DNA from: Paramacrobiotus metropolitanus
Taxonomy: Eukaryota; Tardigrada; Eutardigrada; Parachela; Macrobiotidae
Direction: 5' to 3'
NCBI RefSeq assembly: GCF_019649055.1
Contig: NW_026570222.1
Span: 3,472,001 to 3,536,000 of the forward strand
Length of the DNA: 64,000 bases
The notes under the pieces are model-generated. The model saw only the letters and a program-made list of their open reading frames with translations. It was not told the DNA's origin and did not search any database. Numbering within the stretch: position 1 is the stretch's first letter; every line of letters starts with the position of its first letter. The position numbers and the translations under genes are program-made. This document shows, piece by piece, positions 51,818-64,000 of this stretch.

Positions 51818-54800
51818 TCATTGTGTCACAACAGCATTCACAGAAACTTTAGGGGAACTTAATGACATATTGGAGGCAGCATTGGCAGCGTCCAAAATGA
51901 GATCAGGCGCCTTGGAAGATAAATTTGATTTTAGATTCAGCGAAGCAGTCTTCTCAACCACCGGGCCGGTTATTCGGGTCATCTTATTGGTCGAACTCAC
52001 ACCTTCATCACTGTCCATCATTTCCATGGATGTCGATGCCATGTTGATAATGCTTGGTTTGCCCTTAGCGAATCTGGCGGACTTTCTCGGCTCCACTGTC
52101 CGTTTTATTGCCGTATCTTCGGGTGAGGAGTCCGTCGATAGCGGATTGGTCCCTTTGTCTTCGCGGTTTAACGAGCTGCTCGATGTGGCGTGCGCGGGAA
52201 ACATTCCTTCCGGCACAACGCGGAATACTTTTTCCGCCATGAAATCTTGAAATCGTTTCGAATAAAAGGCCGGGTGGCAAACGGATATCGTCTGCCCATC
52301 TAATACTGCTGACTTCATCGTGTGTTCCAATTTTTTTCGCAATTTATAGCACTGCAAAATGTCAATGATTCCCATAAAAAGCAGCATTCGCTCGCCTTTG
52401 CTGTTCCATGCCAGGACACCATCAGGCCTATTAAAGCAAAATTCGAAAAAAATATTATAATATAAAAAGCTAACAAAAACAGAATACCGCATTCATAAAA
52501 CACTTAAAACGTTTGATTACTAAAGTTATCTTTAGAGTCACCAAGGACATTTTGGATTCTAATTCAGCCATTACTAATGAAATATGACGAAGCAGTGGCA
52601 GCAAACAAAAATTGCAGTACTGCGCTACCCCATGACACTGTTCTTTAAGCCAAATTTGTGCTCGGTTATTGTTCCCTTATTTTTGGGCACGTACAAAATG
52701 ATCTGACTACTGTCGAGATTTGCTTCTTGGATTCTTGAATAAAGTTGGGTGCGTGCTGGCGTTGGATCTTGCACAATGGCTGCGAACCGCTCGCGGTTGG
52801 TCTTTGTCCGTAATAATGGAGCTATAAAACCAAAAAATGTTAATCAAACAGTTCCAAATTTTTATAGGGATATTTGATTGTAGGTTGTTTATCTTATGCT
52901 AGTTATTATGATAATGAATGCTTCTAACCCATGCCCGGTGCTCCAAATTTAAGTAGCTATGAAGATCGGGACCGTTAATCACGTCGATTTATCATTTACT
53001 ACTACTCTGTCGTACTTCAATTTTAGTTCTCCCATAAACAGCGGATTTTTTCTCATTACATTCACTCTCGGAAATTCATTCGATTGATGTCTGTTGGGAT
53101 TCAGCATTCACGCTCCGACTTTCCTAACACCATTTACGCAATCGCGTCATGGATGTATTGTAATTTATAACGATAGCGGACAACCCTATTCTCTGCAACT
53201 GACGGCTTTCCTACATTATCCAGTTTAATAATCGATAACCAGTGCTTCAAGGCGGTCACACAAAACAGCTTCATACTCATTTCATTCTGTCTATTAGGCC
53301 ATAATCCACACTGACAGCCGGCACGCACTTACGTCGATCAGGTCGGTGTTTATTGATGTTATCCTGCACAACAACACTTTTACTGCTGCGGAAGATGGAT
53401 CCCCGTGGGGATAAACTGGGTTGCGACGGGGACACGGTTCTCGCAGTCGGCGGCGGCGGTTCGCTCAACAGGGCGCCCGACAATACTTCAGCGTTCTTCA
53501 AGCTTTCCCGGCGGATATTCTCTTCTTCCTTATGGGCTACATCGATGTTATGAATCCCAATTAGCAGACTGTAATCCATGATCTTGAAGCTCTCCAGTAC
53601 TGTACAGTCCCGGCGGATGGTCCGCACCAAGAGGTCATAGGTTTCCGCCTCCAGAAATATACCCTCGGGATACAGCTGCATGAAGTCCAGATCTTTCAGC
53701 GTGGGCACTTGTTTTTGGCGCTCGCGCTCCGATGCTTGCCGTTTGTAAGTTGAACCTTTCAGGTCGAATTTCTGATGATACTTCACCTTGCGCGGTAAGA
53801 GATTATTCATGCTGATCACTCGAACATTCTTCCCGAGAGACTATAACAACAAAATAGGCAGTTAGGCACCTCAAATAATTCATTTTGCGAATTCAGATGC
53901 TTGTACACGATTCAGTTTACCAGAACTAAATTGCGAACACTTAAACAAAACAAAGATAATGAAGCAAAAACACATCGTTTCAAACTTCGCGGCGACTCTT
54001 ACAGCAACCTGCAAAATCCATACTTAATTAATTAATCAAACTTCCTTTATTTTTTCACTGCGCCTCTATCGAATGGGTGCCATTTCAAAATTTTTAAAAA
54101 CTAATAATGTCAATCCCAGATATTACGTCATGCAGTAAGTTTATGCAGGAAACAGGAAATGAGGCAACCTCTGGTACAAATACACTCACGTGCAACCGCG
54201 ACTACAAATTAATACACAAAAATACACCAAACCCAATTGGACTGAAGCACGTACTCAATTAGAACGCAAGTGACTGACGTCATGCTGGTCGATAGGAGAA
54301 GCTTGACAGTTTAATTAGTTCACTACACTTGTAATTCAATTTTCTTGTATGTGCACTTACTTGGTAACAATACTGCCCAAAAAACTTTGGCAATAAAGTT
54401 CGGGGATTCTGATTGAGATTCATATAGTAACCAGGTAAGAGTTTGAGCAGGAACTCGGCCTCCCGAAACTGAACCGTCTTGAGAATGAACTCATCGTCCT
54501 CCGTCAAATAGAAGATACTCCCACTTGCACCGGGATTGGAAATCTCAATCATGGCCCGATCACACAGCGACAACTACAGAACAAACTCCATTTTTCTCAC
54601 CATAGCGTCAAGTGAATCCTATATGATTAAATCAATATTTGCCCAGTACTCTTCCCGCCGCGGCCTACCATGTAGTCGTCCGGCGCAATTCCGAATAGTT
54701 CTCTGAAGTAACGGAATGCTATTGGTGCGTAGGTTTTGAATGTAAAATCATTCAAGCCGTGCGCCGGAGTGGAAATTGTGCCTTCTCTGCGTGAAAAGAG

Positions 54801-55855
54801 AACGGAAAAACAAATAAGCTTTGTTATCTTTATCAACAATTGCACAGAGCGTGTGCCTGAATTCAATCGATCGCTTTCAAACATTACTGTTTCGGATTTT
54901 CATTTATGGCTATATTAACCTACGCAGATACATATCACAACAGAATAACATAGTAAATCACAGTAACGTCAAATGTAAGGGATATTTTATCATACTTCCA
55001 CTTCATGGCCCTTGACAACTTACTACCGCATGATGACAATGATAAAATTTTAATCTAGCCGAAAATTATATTTTAAAAAGCGCTCAAGTCGATGAATATT
55101 GGCACCATTCGAAATATACAAACAAAAAGCATTCATGGTATGCACATCTGTTTAGCTTTAGCAAAAGTAAATATACGAGAACAAAAAGCTTGCCAACTGA
55201 TAAGCTGAATTATTTTACAATTGTTCAAAAGTTTTCTAGTTATTCCAGCTGTTGCATTATTCCAGAATACCGCAACCACAAGTACCAGACAAAAAAACAG
55301 CAAACACTAAAACTTAACAACCCGTTCATTTCCCAGATTACGAGATCATAAAATGAGCTCTGCATTTGATAAGGACGCCGAACATGTACCAACTTCCGAC
55401 TGTTCTGTGGCTGCACTTATGATTATCACCGTCACTCGCTCTACAGTATATGGTAGTGGGTCTGATTACAGCGCAATAAAACCATAAATGTACGCATAAA
55501 TTAAGGTCTGTTCTTACTTTTTATGAAAGACTTTCTCGACCACAATGAAATCCTTCATAAGCAGATCACGCTCCGGTTTGGATGCCAGCTTACTGACGGA
55601 ATGCCGAATGCCGGTCTGAATGCACTTGATCAGTTCATTGGATCGAAACTGGAAGACAGCAAATGGTTTTACAGTTGAATGAACCAGTTTATTTCAACAG
55701 ATATACGGCGCGTACTTTCTTATACGTAATGTTACCAGCTTGGTCAACACGCCGGTGTCCGATCTTTTTTTCTTTCAGGGTCATTGCTGGCGAATGTACA
55801 TGGAGTGCACCAGAAGGCACAGAAAGATATTCCGATTCATCTTTTCCTCCATCAT
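51818..55855 (-). CDS. PIP5K1: Type I phosphatidylinositol 4-phosphate 5-kinase (5' end not found)
   Basis: Makes PI(4,5)P2 from PI4P at the plasma membrane. Exons found on the minus strand: 55855-55716, 55648-55518, 54786-54669, 54573-54361, 53840-53333, 52821-52629, 52427-51818 (636 codons plus a missing start). The first exon found is entered in phase 1 from an upstream exon that I could not identify. Seen: [53 protein letters not shown]-loop NPGASGS, FILKTV lysine, [43 protein letters not shown], and GIIDILQ. The activation loop begins KKLEH; this Glu, in place of the type II Ala, predicts PI4P as substrate. The C-terminal tail after the kinase core (Ser-rich, about 130 aa) is not recognisable. 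Confidence 0.94.
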
Positions 55856-57455
55856 CTACGAGTAGAAAATTAAAATTTGTCAGAAAGAAGCTCCTGAAAC
55901 TGCCGTCAAATCAATCCAATTAATTTAATAACGATGTTGTTTAATTCTAATGACGTACAATATTATAATATCGTACTCTAAGTAAGTTTATCTACGATAG
56001 GTAACGTAATAATAGCCTGCTGCATGATAGCCAGCGATAGGTACGTGTACTTACAAATAAGTAACATCTTAAGCACAGAAGAAAACCATCGATCGTCAAA
56101 TAATTAATAATGTGGTTAAGTGAAAGTCGCACAAAGATCGTGTTACTCTTAAGAAGGGGCGAATTTCGCTTAATCTGCTCTGTATGGTACACCGCGAAAG
56201 CGATAAAAATATCCCAGTTCACGAAGATTTCCTAACAAGTTTACTCCCCTGTCCATCACAGCGCAACGAAGACTTGTTAATGGCTTTTCTTCGCGGTACT
56301 TCAAATGAAACTCAAAACTAAAAAATGCGCCAAACAGATGAATTCACACAGCTTGCCCATAGATTTCGCATTAATAATCTACTCCCAAACAATCGAATTT
56401 TTTGGATTATGTTTGTGCACAGATCGGTGTGGATTTTCTGTGCTTCGCATATTAAACAAGACAACCATCCGCCAATTAAGAACGGATCCAAGGTGAAAAA
56501 TCACAACACTTCGATTCATCACACACTTCACTTCAAAATTTGAATGCTAATCACGCACGTTAACAGAGGAATATGCGCTTGTTGACTTGCCAGAGTTAAC
56601 AACCTTATTGTGCTTATTAAAATTCACTGTAGGATAGGTCATTCTCGTTGCGCAAGGCCACAAGGTATGGTGAATCGGAGTCTAAAAAATTTTAAGTCAA
56701 CTATAGTATGTATGCACCGCGCGACAGAAACCGCAATCTACAGATTCGTAATGGAGCACAAGTACAGAGTATTGAGTACGCCGTCGGTGCCATTTTTAGT
56801 ACATAATTTTCATCTATATGTACGAATGTTTTTGAAAAGGTACATCATGTGAAAATACGAGAAAAATCTCTTAGTATCGCAAATGAGGCGCAAAATAATT
56901 TTACCATTCCGCTACAATACGCAGTGCCCATTGTAAAATTTCGCACCCTACACATAATAAACACATAATCATGCGCGAATACATATACTTGTATATATAA
57001 ACCAGGCTGCAAAACAGACCGCAAATCGGCAAATATACAAATATCAAACACTTCAGTATAGATATTTTCATACTTAATTAAAACCCTTCTGGCCAATGGC
57101 CTTCGCTCATGAGATTTCACGATGTCACTTCGCTGCACGCTCAAGGACTTAATTATACCATCACGATCGATGATATTCTTAAATTTCTTACCTTTAACAA
57201 CGCAATTTAATTTTAATGAATACAATCAATTTAAGTTATTAGCAGTTCTACAATCAACAAAAATTATCACAAATGACAATCTGGAAAAGCCCATTATGCA
57301 AAAAACAAAATTAAGTTACTTGATTTTAAGTACGCTTATATTTAAGTACGCTTATTTAAGTTTCGGTATGCTGATATAGAGACAAAAGCTAATGAACATT
57401 TCCCCAAGCCAATCCTCTAAAAAAAATTTGATTGCGCACAACTGCACAAGCATAC
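55856..57455. other. Upstream of PIP5K, first exon expected but not seen
   Basis: An exon ending in phase 1 and carrying the PIP5K start codon should lie in or beyond this stretch. None of the frames here shows PIP5K similarity. AT-rich, no other gene supported. Confidence 0.35.
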
Positions 57456-57602
57456 CTGACACCTCCGACCTCGCAGAAGAGGCAAATCTTTTGCTTCCAC
57501 GACTTTCCGACATGGAGCCGCTTTTCTATACAAATATCCAAGCCGCATTTACCACACTTTGTACGATTCCAGAAGCTTCCGATTCTGCTCTGGCGCAACG
57601 TC
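57456..57602 (-). CDS. Possible exon with a zinc-finger-like CxxC pattern
   Basis: Between a CTCTTTCAG acceptor and a GTATGC donor, one frame reads WNRTKCGKCGLDICIEKRLH and then SWKQKICLFCEVGG. The C-x2-C...C...C-x2-C layout with a Trp before the last pair resembles FYVE-related effector domains of rabphilin/synaptotagmin-like proteins. A second exon-like piece lies just upstream (58039-57971, good acceptor and GTAAGT donor); its frame VLMRDPSNDSLLSISC joins in phase. No C2 or other domain was found nearby, so gene identity stays open. Confidence 0.3.
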
Positions 57603-59622
57603 CTGAAAGAGTCAATAATTCCGCTACGCCAACGGTGTGCACGGTCAAGTTCTGGTCCACTTCGTCAAGGAATTATCAGTTAAAACTCCGATTTCGGTAG
57701 AGTAGTCATGGGCCTCATGGCAGTGTAACCAGATAAAACACATCAGCATTTGTGTGATTAGTAAACATAATCGGAGCAGCTCTACGAGTGCTTAAAGCGC
57801 ATTACTGCTGAGACGGCTGGATAGCTGCTATTATTGCTCATTCCCACTCAGTGCAACACAGAGAAAGTCAGTAGTTATCTAACGAAAACCAAAATGTATC
57901 ATTTACCAGAAACTTTTTCCTGCATGGACCGTACATTTTTCAGCAAAGCCCCTTTCTTGCAGGAACTTACGTAGTCGATGATCGAATCAGGCAAGAAATC
58001 GATAGTAGGCTGTCGTTTGAAGGATCCCGCATCAGAACGCTGTTTTGTTGTGATAAATGACGAATGACGACAGCACAGTGAGCGTATTACAACTGGCGCA
58101 TAAAGCGGTATTGGGCTGTTGCGGTACATGGGACTGCACACAGCAAATTAAAGATGGATATTTCATATTATGGATTGCATGTACAATAATTATGATGTGT
58201 CGCTTGGAGTGCAAGTACAACACAGTACGTAGTGCTGTGCCTATACTTGCGTTTTTTACTACTTTTACTCCGCTGCACGTCGCACGAAACTTTTTTCTTC
58301 CTTGTGAGAAAAACTAAAACCGTTTTTCAGTACTTATCGGAAGAAACTGTTTATTTAGAATGAAACTTCCACAAGATTTTTTCACTAAATAAATTAATAC
58401 GAAATAACTAAGCAGCTGCAGTCGTGCTCAAACTTCAAAGCAACAACAAAACAGCCATTATTATAATTGACCGGAGTTTGCAATACGAGTGCCGGTGAGG
58501 TCAGCAATGTATTCAACTTCGCCAAATATGACAAGGTGCGATTTCTAAAAGAAAACAAAATATACAAATGCTAAACTGTTGTGTTTTATAATGCTTGTGA
58601 AATAGCAAGATTATGAGCCGAAGATTTATAGCAGTCACAACTTTTCGACGGCTTTCGTGTAAAAAGATTCGCCGTACCAAGCAAGTATGGAAATACAATA
58701 ATATTTTAATTGTGTCATAATAAAACTTTCATTATTAGGTCTCTGTGGCTAATTATAATTAATGTATTCGAGCAGTAAATAGTAAAACACTTCGGTAAGC
58801 AATCATACCGTATGTACATACAGAGCAATAATAAGTAAGCTCTGTAATATTATTGCTTGCCGTAGTGTTTTACTGTTTACACTTTACACCTCGAAAACTC
58901 GAATAATTATTATTTAATCGGTTATAAATTATAACGATACTTCAGTACCTGTTTATTAGAATGAAACGTGCTGCACGATGATACGTGCTGCATTGTCTTC
59001 CGAGTACGTATCAGTGTAATAAAACTGGGGTACTCGGGATTCGGATGCAGACGAGTGAATCAAGCCCGCTTTTTTAATATACTCTCCTTATTTAGGACTT
59101 AATGTATGGCAATATCCATTTGCTCATATTTTCGAGTTTTGGTTCTAATATGCACCTCATATGCTACATTTACTGCACTCACTACGAGCTGAAAGATAAT
59201 ATCTATAGTTTTATTTGTTCTCTAATGGCTGTAGTGTTGGATCGCTTTACTAAATTTTAAAAAATCAAAAATTAACAAAGTAGCTTTACAACAAAACGGC
59301 ACCACTGCATCCCACTGGATCTTTCAGAAATAGTTTCATGCTTTTATCCCATTTCAACCCAAGAGCAAGCAACAAATTATCACTGTATGTACTCAAAACT
59401 AAGAACATAAAATACAAGTTGCAATACAAAACAATTAAGTAACAAGAACAAAAACATCAGTTAACAATCGGTGTGAATGAGAACTGAGATAACTCATACG
59501 ATATCAAAATTCAAAAGCACGAGCTTGTACAAAGCTGGTAGATTAACAACCAGAAAAGATGTAAATACTGGTAATCAAGTAAGCATCACTATTTTTTCCT
59601 GAAGCATCTAGAAATACAGTGT
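57603..59622. other. Mostly empty stretch downstream of DDB1
   Basis: Apart from the exon-like piece at 57971-58039 and a hairpin at 58775-58880, no gene is supported. It includes the DDB1 3' UTR. Confidence 0.4.
58775..58880. repeat. About 106-bp imperfect hairpin
   Basis: GTAAATAGTAAAACACTTCG at the left faces its near reverse complement at the right (ending TACTGTTTAC), about 32 bases per arm with a few mismatches. An inner pair CAGAGC/GCTCTG lies in the loop. Likely a small MITE or foldback remnant. Confidence 0.65.
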
Positions 59623-62600
59623 TCAGTGCAGCCGCACCAAATCATCCAAAAACTTCGTCACATCCGCAACGCTATAGCGCTGGACCTTTCCATCCTTAAC
59701 AGGTCCTTTGAATCCTTTCAATATCTTAGACATCTCATCCGGTCGCAAATGCAAGAATGTCTCTACAAGATCTCCATTGACAAACCCAAAATGATCCGCT
59801 TCCATCAGTCCATTGTAGAATTTCATAGCTTCAGCAGCATCAGCGGCATTTAGCGCTCGGTCACGCTTCTGCTTCATCATCTGACTCTCGATATATGCCA
59901 GCAAGGAGAACCTAAAATTGATATGCGTCAGTCAAAAACTACGGTTTATTAGATCTGATTTTTAGCATGTATTGTAGTACTAGATACTAAAGTAGATAGC
60001 AAGTCCGTTGAGAATACGATATGACAAATAATTAAGTTTATGCCAAGAATTCACGTATACTTACAATTCACTGTCTAATTCGAAAACCACACCAAGTTGT
60101 CCCTTGCTAGTTCCAAAAACTAAACTGTTCCGAATTTTAATGGAACATTCCCCCACAGAATCTTCTGGTATAAGCATGCCTCTTTGAATTGTAGTCACCA
60201 GATCACACATGTTGATACCAGCGATCATGTCCATAATCTGACAATTATCCTCTTCCAGGAGCGCACTTTTGAGCTTTTTTCCAGTGAATTTCATGGCAGC
60301 CAAATTTCCCCAGTCATCCGATACTATCGCAGTAGTCTCGTCAATTAAAGCGGCATTCTGCAAAAAGTAGCTGGACTGTTCTCGTCCAGTAACACTTAAG
60401 CCTTGATCCTTATTATACTGAAGCAAGATCACCGATTTGTGCATGTCGCCTATTAGGATAGTATTCCCGAGTACATCCAGACTGGAAATCATCGCGCCTC
60501 CCGTTTCGAATCTATGGCAAAGGTCAATTTGATGCCCCAACCATTCATACAAATATAACTCCGTTTCGCCAGCAGCTAAAAGGTATTTTCCGTATGGCGA
60601 TACAAAATGAACTGGTTGGTTGCAGCTGTAACTTAATATCACTTGCAAACGACTGTTAATGAGCTGCAGCACAAAAACCGAACCACGCAACACAAAACCC
60701 ACATCATTCGCGGCTTCCACTTTTTTCTCCGTCCCCATGATAAAATAAGATGTTTCTTCCGGATTCCAGCTGCAAATGCAACAGATATATTCCTCTCGGT
60801 CGTCGTTTCGATAGGAAGTGACCACTTCAAAAGAATTTCGATCGAGAATATACAGCACACGCTCTTCCTCCTCCTCGTATGTGGGTTTAGCACTGGAAAA
60901 CCGATTTACACGACAATCCTTCCGGTCACCAATGACACCAAACATGTGCGAATCAGCCTGATAAGCAAACTGAAAAGCCTGAAAGCCCAAAGGCAACGGA
61001 ATCAAGTGAAGCTTTTGGATATCCTCCAGCTGGCCAACAAGCAGTGATTCATTGGTAACAATCATAAGACTCTCTGGATCTAATGCGGCATTGTCCAGTC
61101 CTTCCAATGAACAAATATCAACAACATTAGGAATGTTCACGTTGGCAAAACTCAGTCGTCCATTACGAAACGAGATAACACATGGTCGATCGGAGCATAC
61201 GAAAACATTCTGACTGTCGTGGACAGGAAATCTGACAAAAGCGAACGGCCGAGTGCCCATTGCAACACGCTTGGGGTCGAACATTCGCAACGTCGCTGTA
61301 TCAAATCGGAAATACGTAACACTCCCATCACCAAATCCGCAGAACAGAAAAGACGCCGGACCAAAATTGCAGAAAGTCAGGCTCCGAGGTAGTGAGCGCG
61401 CATCCGGAACCAAATTCGATTCGATCACTTCCCCATCGGCAACTTTCAACACAGACACATTAAAGCTCTGCCATTCGCCGACAGCACAGAATAACGATCC
61501 CGTTGGGCCGGGAAAAACTTCAAGGCCACATATTTCATTTCCACATTCATAGATTTTTGTGCACTGTGGATGGGCTTTATCAGCGAAACTTATAACTTCT
61601 ATTTTCCGACCGCGGCAGATCACAAGCACTTGGTCGCATAACTTTGCCTTCGATATCACTTCTTCATGGAATTTCAGTTCACTAATCACAGTATTAATTT
61701 CTCGTTTTATTAGCACAACGCTAATCGGTGTAACCTGCAGGATTGAAGGCTCGTTGTAGTCGATCAACGCATCACACAGGAGAGTCCGACTGTTTGTTGT
61801 AAAAGCGCCATCGACAGGAACGTCCAGTTCGCACAAATCCTCAGACTGCAGTATGGCACAACGCGTATCAGTCAGTGTTGAGAACACGAAAACATCCTCT
61901 GAATTCAATGCGGGAAATTTAACGCACCATACGTTAACCATGCCGCACAATGGAATTTCCATGGGGTCTTCCAGTTTTATGCCACTGCGTATTATAGTCA
62001 GACTGTTGCCAAAGGTATCGGCCGTGCAAGCTAACAACGAGCACTCGTCCAAACCTTGTTTCTGTGAGTGCTTCATAACCTCCAACTCCAAAACCGATCC
62101 CAATGCAGGAAATGTAGAAATCACATCGAAATAGTTTTTCGTTTCCGTGTTAATGTTTTCGCGAATACGGAGGATAAGAGATCCAGGGCCTGCACATGAG
62201 CCCAGAAACACTAGACCATCGCCAATAACAGACAGCTAAAACCAGAAAAAATAAATTAAATCGCCTGATAGTTATAAACGCACTTCCAAAACAGAACTGT
62301 CAGTTGTTGGAAAACTAAGGAAAAAGTAAAAGCAACTGCACGGCTTATATTCAGACATCGACAATCATTTGTACCGTTTGTGCAACTGCGGCAACACCCA
62401 AGAGTTCCACATTCAATTTACAAGGGGGAAGTTTTAAGCGAATACGCTCCTCCATGTTGTGTGGACAATGGCGATAAATTACCAACACAAGTCGCCCGTC
62501 ACTGTATCCCAACAAGTACGTCACGACCATCCGAACAGTATCCCTGTACAGCTCGCACGAAGATATAACTCCTGCACGTGTTAAAAACGGGGAAACGGCG

Positions 62601-63409
62601 CTCGCGTACTCCTTTGTGTTGAAATACTGCACTGCACCGTTGCCAACAACCAGCACACCTGGTGCTTCCGTCGGGAGATCCACAACCAGCATCAAATCCG
62701 CTTCGAAGTCTAACTTTGTAAATGACGATTCAACCTTCTCCTTTTCCCTGGTTTTCATATTAAGGGAGGAAAACGTTAACAGCGGCCCCTGCAAGGGTAG
62801 ACCCTCGTGCATTCTGATGGTGGTCTGTAGGATGGCCAGAGAATAATTATTTTCATTAGGCTGTAGAAATCCCAGTCCGACGATGCCACCGATATCGTGC
62901 GTATCCACACGGATGGGAAATGTCTCAAATTTAAGAGCCGATGTGAACTGGATAATTTCCAGTCGCTGCCTGAACAATGCAAGACAGATTGTGGTGCGAG
63001 GATGATAATGAAAGGCAGCGAGAGGACCGCTTTCCAGTAGAATCAGATCAGCATTGCTGGGAAATTTGCCCGCGCCCCGTTCAACGATTTTGATTCCCGA
63101 AGAAGAGTTTTCAAACTGCAACATAATCAGATGATGCCGCCGAGTGAGAATCAAGACAGCATGATGGCTGTCGGCTTCAGGGCGAAATGCCCACAGCCCA
63201 CTGACAGCGGCGGAGAAATTGAGCTGTCTGACATCCTGCAGATCATCGCCATCTACTCGCGATAATTCCAGATAATTTGTCCGAACCGTCAGCAACTCTA
63301 AATGGTCCTTCGTTGTGAAATGACCACTGGCGGCGTACTTCACAACGTTGCTCTGGTAAGCTGTGGCCACATAGTAGCAGCCTTGCGGTGGCGAAGGCTG
63401 GACAGCCAT
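59623..63409 (-). CDS. DDB1: DNA damage-binding protein 1
   Basis: Three-propeller adaptor of the CUL4 ubiquitin ligase; also binds DDB2 in UV damage recognition. Exons on the minus strand: 63409-62375, 62235-60065, 59911-59623 (phases 0 and 2), 1164 aa (human 1140). Seen: start YYVATAYQSNVVKYAASGHF, DHLELLTVRTNYLEL, LPPCKLNVELLG, DGLVFLGS, SLPRSLTFCNFG with FCGFGDGSVTYF, GTRPFAFVRF, CSDRPCVISF, YIIMGTEKK-like YFIMGTEKKVEAA, LAAMKFTGKK, FGTSKGQLGVVFEL, and the C-terminal helical part GFVNGDLVETFLHLRPDEM and FLDDLVRLH. The very long central exon is typical of a gene with few introns, unlike WDR48. Confidence 0.97.
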
Positions 63410-63780
63410 TCCAAGTGCTCTAGGAAAACAAACAATGCAGAATTACCATGCACTGAACCTGTCAAAGAGCTGAAAAGGTGAGAAAACTCAGAAAAGGTAC
63501 TGTACGTAAGCGTAGTAGCTGGTCAAATTTTGCTAAGACTTGAGACGCTGTTTTGCGAAACCGCATCAAAATCTGGCCTACAATTTTTACAGCCCACCAG
63601 TGTCCTCACTTAAAAAACGCTCATAAATCACGAAAAACAAGCAAAAGTTACGACGAAGCAGTCGAAGCTGAAAACGGAAAACCATTGCCCGTTTATCATC
63701 GTTCTTGGTTTTTGCATTCCAGCACCTACCTTTTTTCACACGGCTATGGCCTTATCTTATGGCGTACCAAATACCTCACC
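63410..63780. other. 5' flank of DDB1
   Basis: No gene supported; a plus-strand frame at 63553-63801 starts from a non-ATG codon context and runs into the repeat. Should hold the DDB1 promoter. Confidence 0.4.
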
Positions 63781-63784
63781 CCCG

Positions 63785-64000
63785 TAAACCTTAAAACTTA
63801 AAACTCAGAACACTAACACGTAAAACACTAAAACGTAAAACGTATGTAAAACACTAAAACACTAAAACGTGAAACACTAAAACGTAAAACCGTAAAACGT
63901 AAAACACAATACCGTAAAACTCAGAATCGTAAACCTCAGAACTCAGAATCGTAGAACTTGAAACTGTAAACCATGAAACATGAAATCGTGGTTTTCGTGG
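63785..64000. repeat. Degenerate 7-8 bp tandem repeat at the window edge
   Basis: Units such as ACGTAAA, ACACTAAA, ACCGTAAA, ACTCAGAA and CTGTAAA follow each other with little spacing to the end of the window, so the array probably continues beyond it. It is A-rich, not G-rich like known telomere repeats. Confidence 0.75.

Overview
The window is animal nuclear DNA. Genes are split by spliceosomal introns (mostly 50-110 bp, a few of 1-2.4 kb, GT-AG with T-rich acceptors), there are no operons, and the families are metazoan (Hedgehog, Smad2/3, DMRT). Short introns, AT-rich spacers and many small palindromic repeats suggest a compact invertebrate genome. I lean towards a tardigrade or other small ecdysozoan, but nothing in the sequence proves the phylum. 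Exon models were built by hand from reading frame, splice sites and family similarity.

Layout, left to right. (+) hedgehog (530-4430, 3 exons, complete). (-) ornithine decarboxylase-like gene (5009-6989, 4 exons) with changed substrate-site residues. Then a 2-kb spacer with hairpins and possibly decayed coding sequence. (+) sarcosine/pipecolate oxidase PIPOX (8954-11421, 8 exons). (-) tRNA 2'-phosphotransferase TRPT1 (11990-12676, intronless). (-) DMRT transcription factor (14358-16295, 4 exons) followed by a 4.5-kb gene-free 5' flank. (-) WDR48/UAF1 (20778-24154, 15 exons). (-) PET100 (26702-26947). (-) GNB1L (27947-29051). A foldback element sits between the divergent GNB1L and PGLS genes. 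(+) 6-phosphogluconolactonase (29940-32024, 4 exons) carries a TA-flanked inverted-repeat transposon in its last intron. (-) RGP1 (32440-34726, 7 exons) has two frame breaks. (+) an unrecognised 187-aa membrane protein (36168-36991). (-) SEC16 (37701-41187). (+) Smad2/3 (42973-46016, 7 exons, ends SSIS). (-) gamma-glutamyltransferase (46810-50440, 9 exons). (-) type I PIP5K (51818-55855, 7 exons found, 5' end missing). (-) an uncertain zinc-finger exon near 57500. (-) DDB1 (59623-63409, 3 exons). The right edge is a degenerate short tandem repeat.

The genes do not form one pathway; this is ordinary housekeeping and developmental gene content. Several neighbours share a cell-biological theme (SEC16 in ER exit, RGP1 in Rab6 activation, PIP5K in phosphoinositide signalling; DDB1 and WDR48 in ubiquitin control), but I read this as chance. 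The points most worth checking are the altered ODC active site, the RGP1 frame breaks, the three inverted-repeat elements, and the unrecognised membrane-protein gene. I found no convincing undescribed multi-gene system.
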